A stretch of DNA of 40,394 nucleotides from Bdellovibrionales bacterium (GTDB lineage: Bacteria; Bdellovibrionota; Bdellovibrionia; Bdellovibrionales; JAGQZY01). Where the stretch lies: the NCBI GenBank assembly GCA_020435205.1, contig JAGQZY010000018.1, positions 1 to 40,394 of the forward strand, in the 5' to 3' direction. Each line of letters opens with the position of its first letter. Within the stretch, counting starts at the first letter, position 1. Positions 39,748-40,394 of the stretch are shown piece after piece. Under the pieces are notes generated by a model. That model did no database searches. It saw only the letters and a program-made list of their open reading frames with translations, and was not told the DNA's origin. Both the position numbers and the translations under genes were made by a program.

Positions 39748-40394
39748 TCACCGAACGAAAACTTGAGTGTCTCCCGAATGAAATTCCGAGTCTACCGGTG
39801 GGCGCACATAAAGTTGAGCCGTGATAGGGCAGTGATCGGAAAAATATTTATTAAAGCTAGAGTAGGGGATGTAATCGCCCGGCGCTCCATCAGAGCAAGC
39901 GGGATAGGCTTCGACCGCGTAAAAGTCGAGCTGTTGGCTAATGACTATATGATCATAGTCTTTGGCCCATTCGCCAGTTCCATAAGTCGTGATTCCTTTG
40001 CCAATGGATCGCATTGGTTGGAAATCAGTGCTTAAAATGTCCTCGAAGAACTCAATATCATCCTTTTCAAGCCCGCTGCGGTCTTTGCGGTAGCTGTTCC
40101 AGTCACCAAGAATGACTGTCGGCAATGGATCTTCTTGTTGACGAAGATTTTCGGCTAGTTTTTGGATTTGTAAAATACGGTCCTCACTGAATTTGCCGGC
40201 CTTGAGATGGACGCCAATGAGCTGCATAAAGCAGAGGCCGCGAATATGACAGAGTTTAGCCTGTAAGGCAGGACGCAGGAACTTGCGAATGTTGACCTCA
40301 GGAATCATGAAGTCATCGTCATAGGCTCCCACCCGATATTTAAATTTGTCATAACAAAGGACAACATGTTGATGCATGCGACCTCGGCCTTCGT
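39748..40394 (-). CDS. endonuclease/exonuclease/phosphatase (EEP) family protein, 5' end outside window
   Basis: At least 215 residues of an EEP-fold hydrolase, the group that includes DNase I, exonuclease III and related phosphodiesterases. The frame is open to the window edge upstream of the ATG at 40377, so the N-terminus (with the first Asn and Glu of the active site) is probably missing. Visible blocks are GVHLKAG, VILGDWNS (the metal-binding Asp and Asn), YDHIVIS, and the C-terminal SDHCPI with the catalytic Asp-His. It lies next to the endonuclease I gene on the same strand. Whether it is exported cannot be told without the N-terminus. Substrate is unknown. Confidence 0.85.
   Translation of the reverse strand, partial: EGRGRMHQHVVLCYDKFKYRVGAYDDDFMIPEVNIRKFLRPALQAKLCHIRGLCFMQLIGVHLKAGKFSEDRILQIQKLAENLRQQEDPLPTVILGDWNSYRKDRSGLEKDDIEFFEDILSTDFQPMRSIGKGITTYGTGEWAKDYDHIVISQQLDFYAVEAYPACSDGAPGDYIPYSSFNKYFSDHCPITAQLYVRPPVDSEFHSGDTQVFVR

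Noticed and set aside
1-40394. CRISPR arrays, tRNA or rRNA genes, insertion sequences, prophage or integration sites
   Set aside because: No regularly spaced repeats, no cloverleaf or CCA-ending tRNA-like segment, and no transposase, integrase or phage structural gene was seen.

Overview
This 40.4 kb window looks like ordinary chromosome of a Gram-negative, lipoprotein-rich bacterium. The best guess is a member of the Bdellovibrionota (Bdellovibrio-like). That rests on the mid-40s GC by eye, the many exported proteins of no recognisable family, the giant lipoprotein, the secreted nucleases, and the mix of fadE, hmgA and DUF885 genes. No rRNA, tRNA, phage or insertion-sequence marker was found, so the taxonomy is inference. 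Genes are densely packed on both strands with many start/stop overlaps. Some genes start at clear AGGAGG sites. Several others have a -10 box only 5-6 nt before the start codon and no ribosome binding site, which suggests leaderless mRNAs.

Layout. 1-4910: 3' part of a lipoprotein of more than 1600 residues, coupled to a THUMP/RlmL-like methyltransferase. 5943-8472 (minus): DedA membrane protein, secreted cyclophilin, a small CxxC protein and a Nudix hydrolase. Between the last two is a gene-free stretch that carries a convincing unannotated small-RNA candidate (about 7777-7916, minus). 8629-11073: FadE-type acyl-CoA dehydrogenase. 11114-18780: surface-glycan region. Flippase, sugar epimerase and GT4 glycosyltransferase lie on the minus strand, divergent from a second GT4 gene. 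That gene is followed by a tight cassette of PhyH-type oxygenase, unknown 79-aa protein, radical SAM protein and degenerate SDR.

18926-25515: unknown exported protein, an FtsK-like translocase that stops before the gamma domain, UMF1-type MFS transporter, FKBP lipoprotein, 2Fe-2S ferredoxin and EamA transporter. A 48-nt interrupted palindrome lies between the FKBP and ferredoxin genes. 25555-30314: ArfB-like ribosome rescue factor, small lipoprotein, two coupled unknown genes, DUF885 lipoprotein and an MFS transporter. 30456-36824: hmgA and DUF423, then a fusion protein resembling NDH-2/SelD fusions but without the SelD catalytic residues, then DUF432, MscS channel and an NSUN-type RNA m5C methyltransferase with overlapping or touching ends. 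36884-40394: two small exported cysteine-containing proteins, an orphan MlaF-like ABC ATPase with altered catalytic residues, and two nucleases (endonuclease I and a partial EEP-family enzyme).

The most interesting items are the small-RNA candidate, the PhyH/radical-SAM/SDR cassette, the degenerate SelD fusion, the FtsK without gamma domain and the leaderless divergent promoter pair. None is proven. All are readable from sequence and testable.
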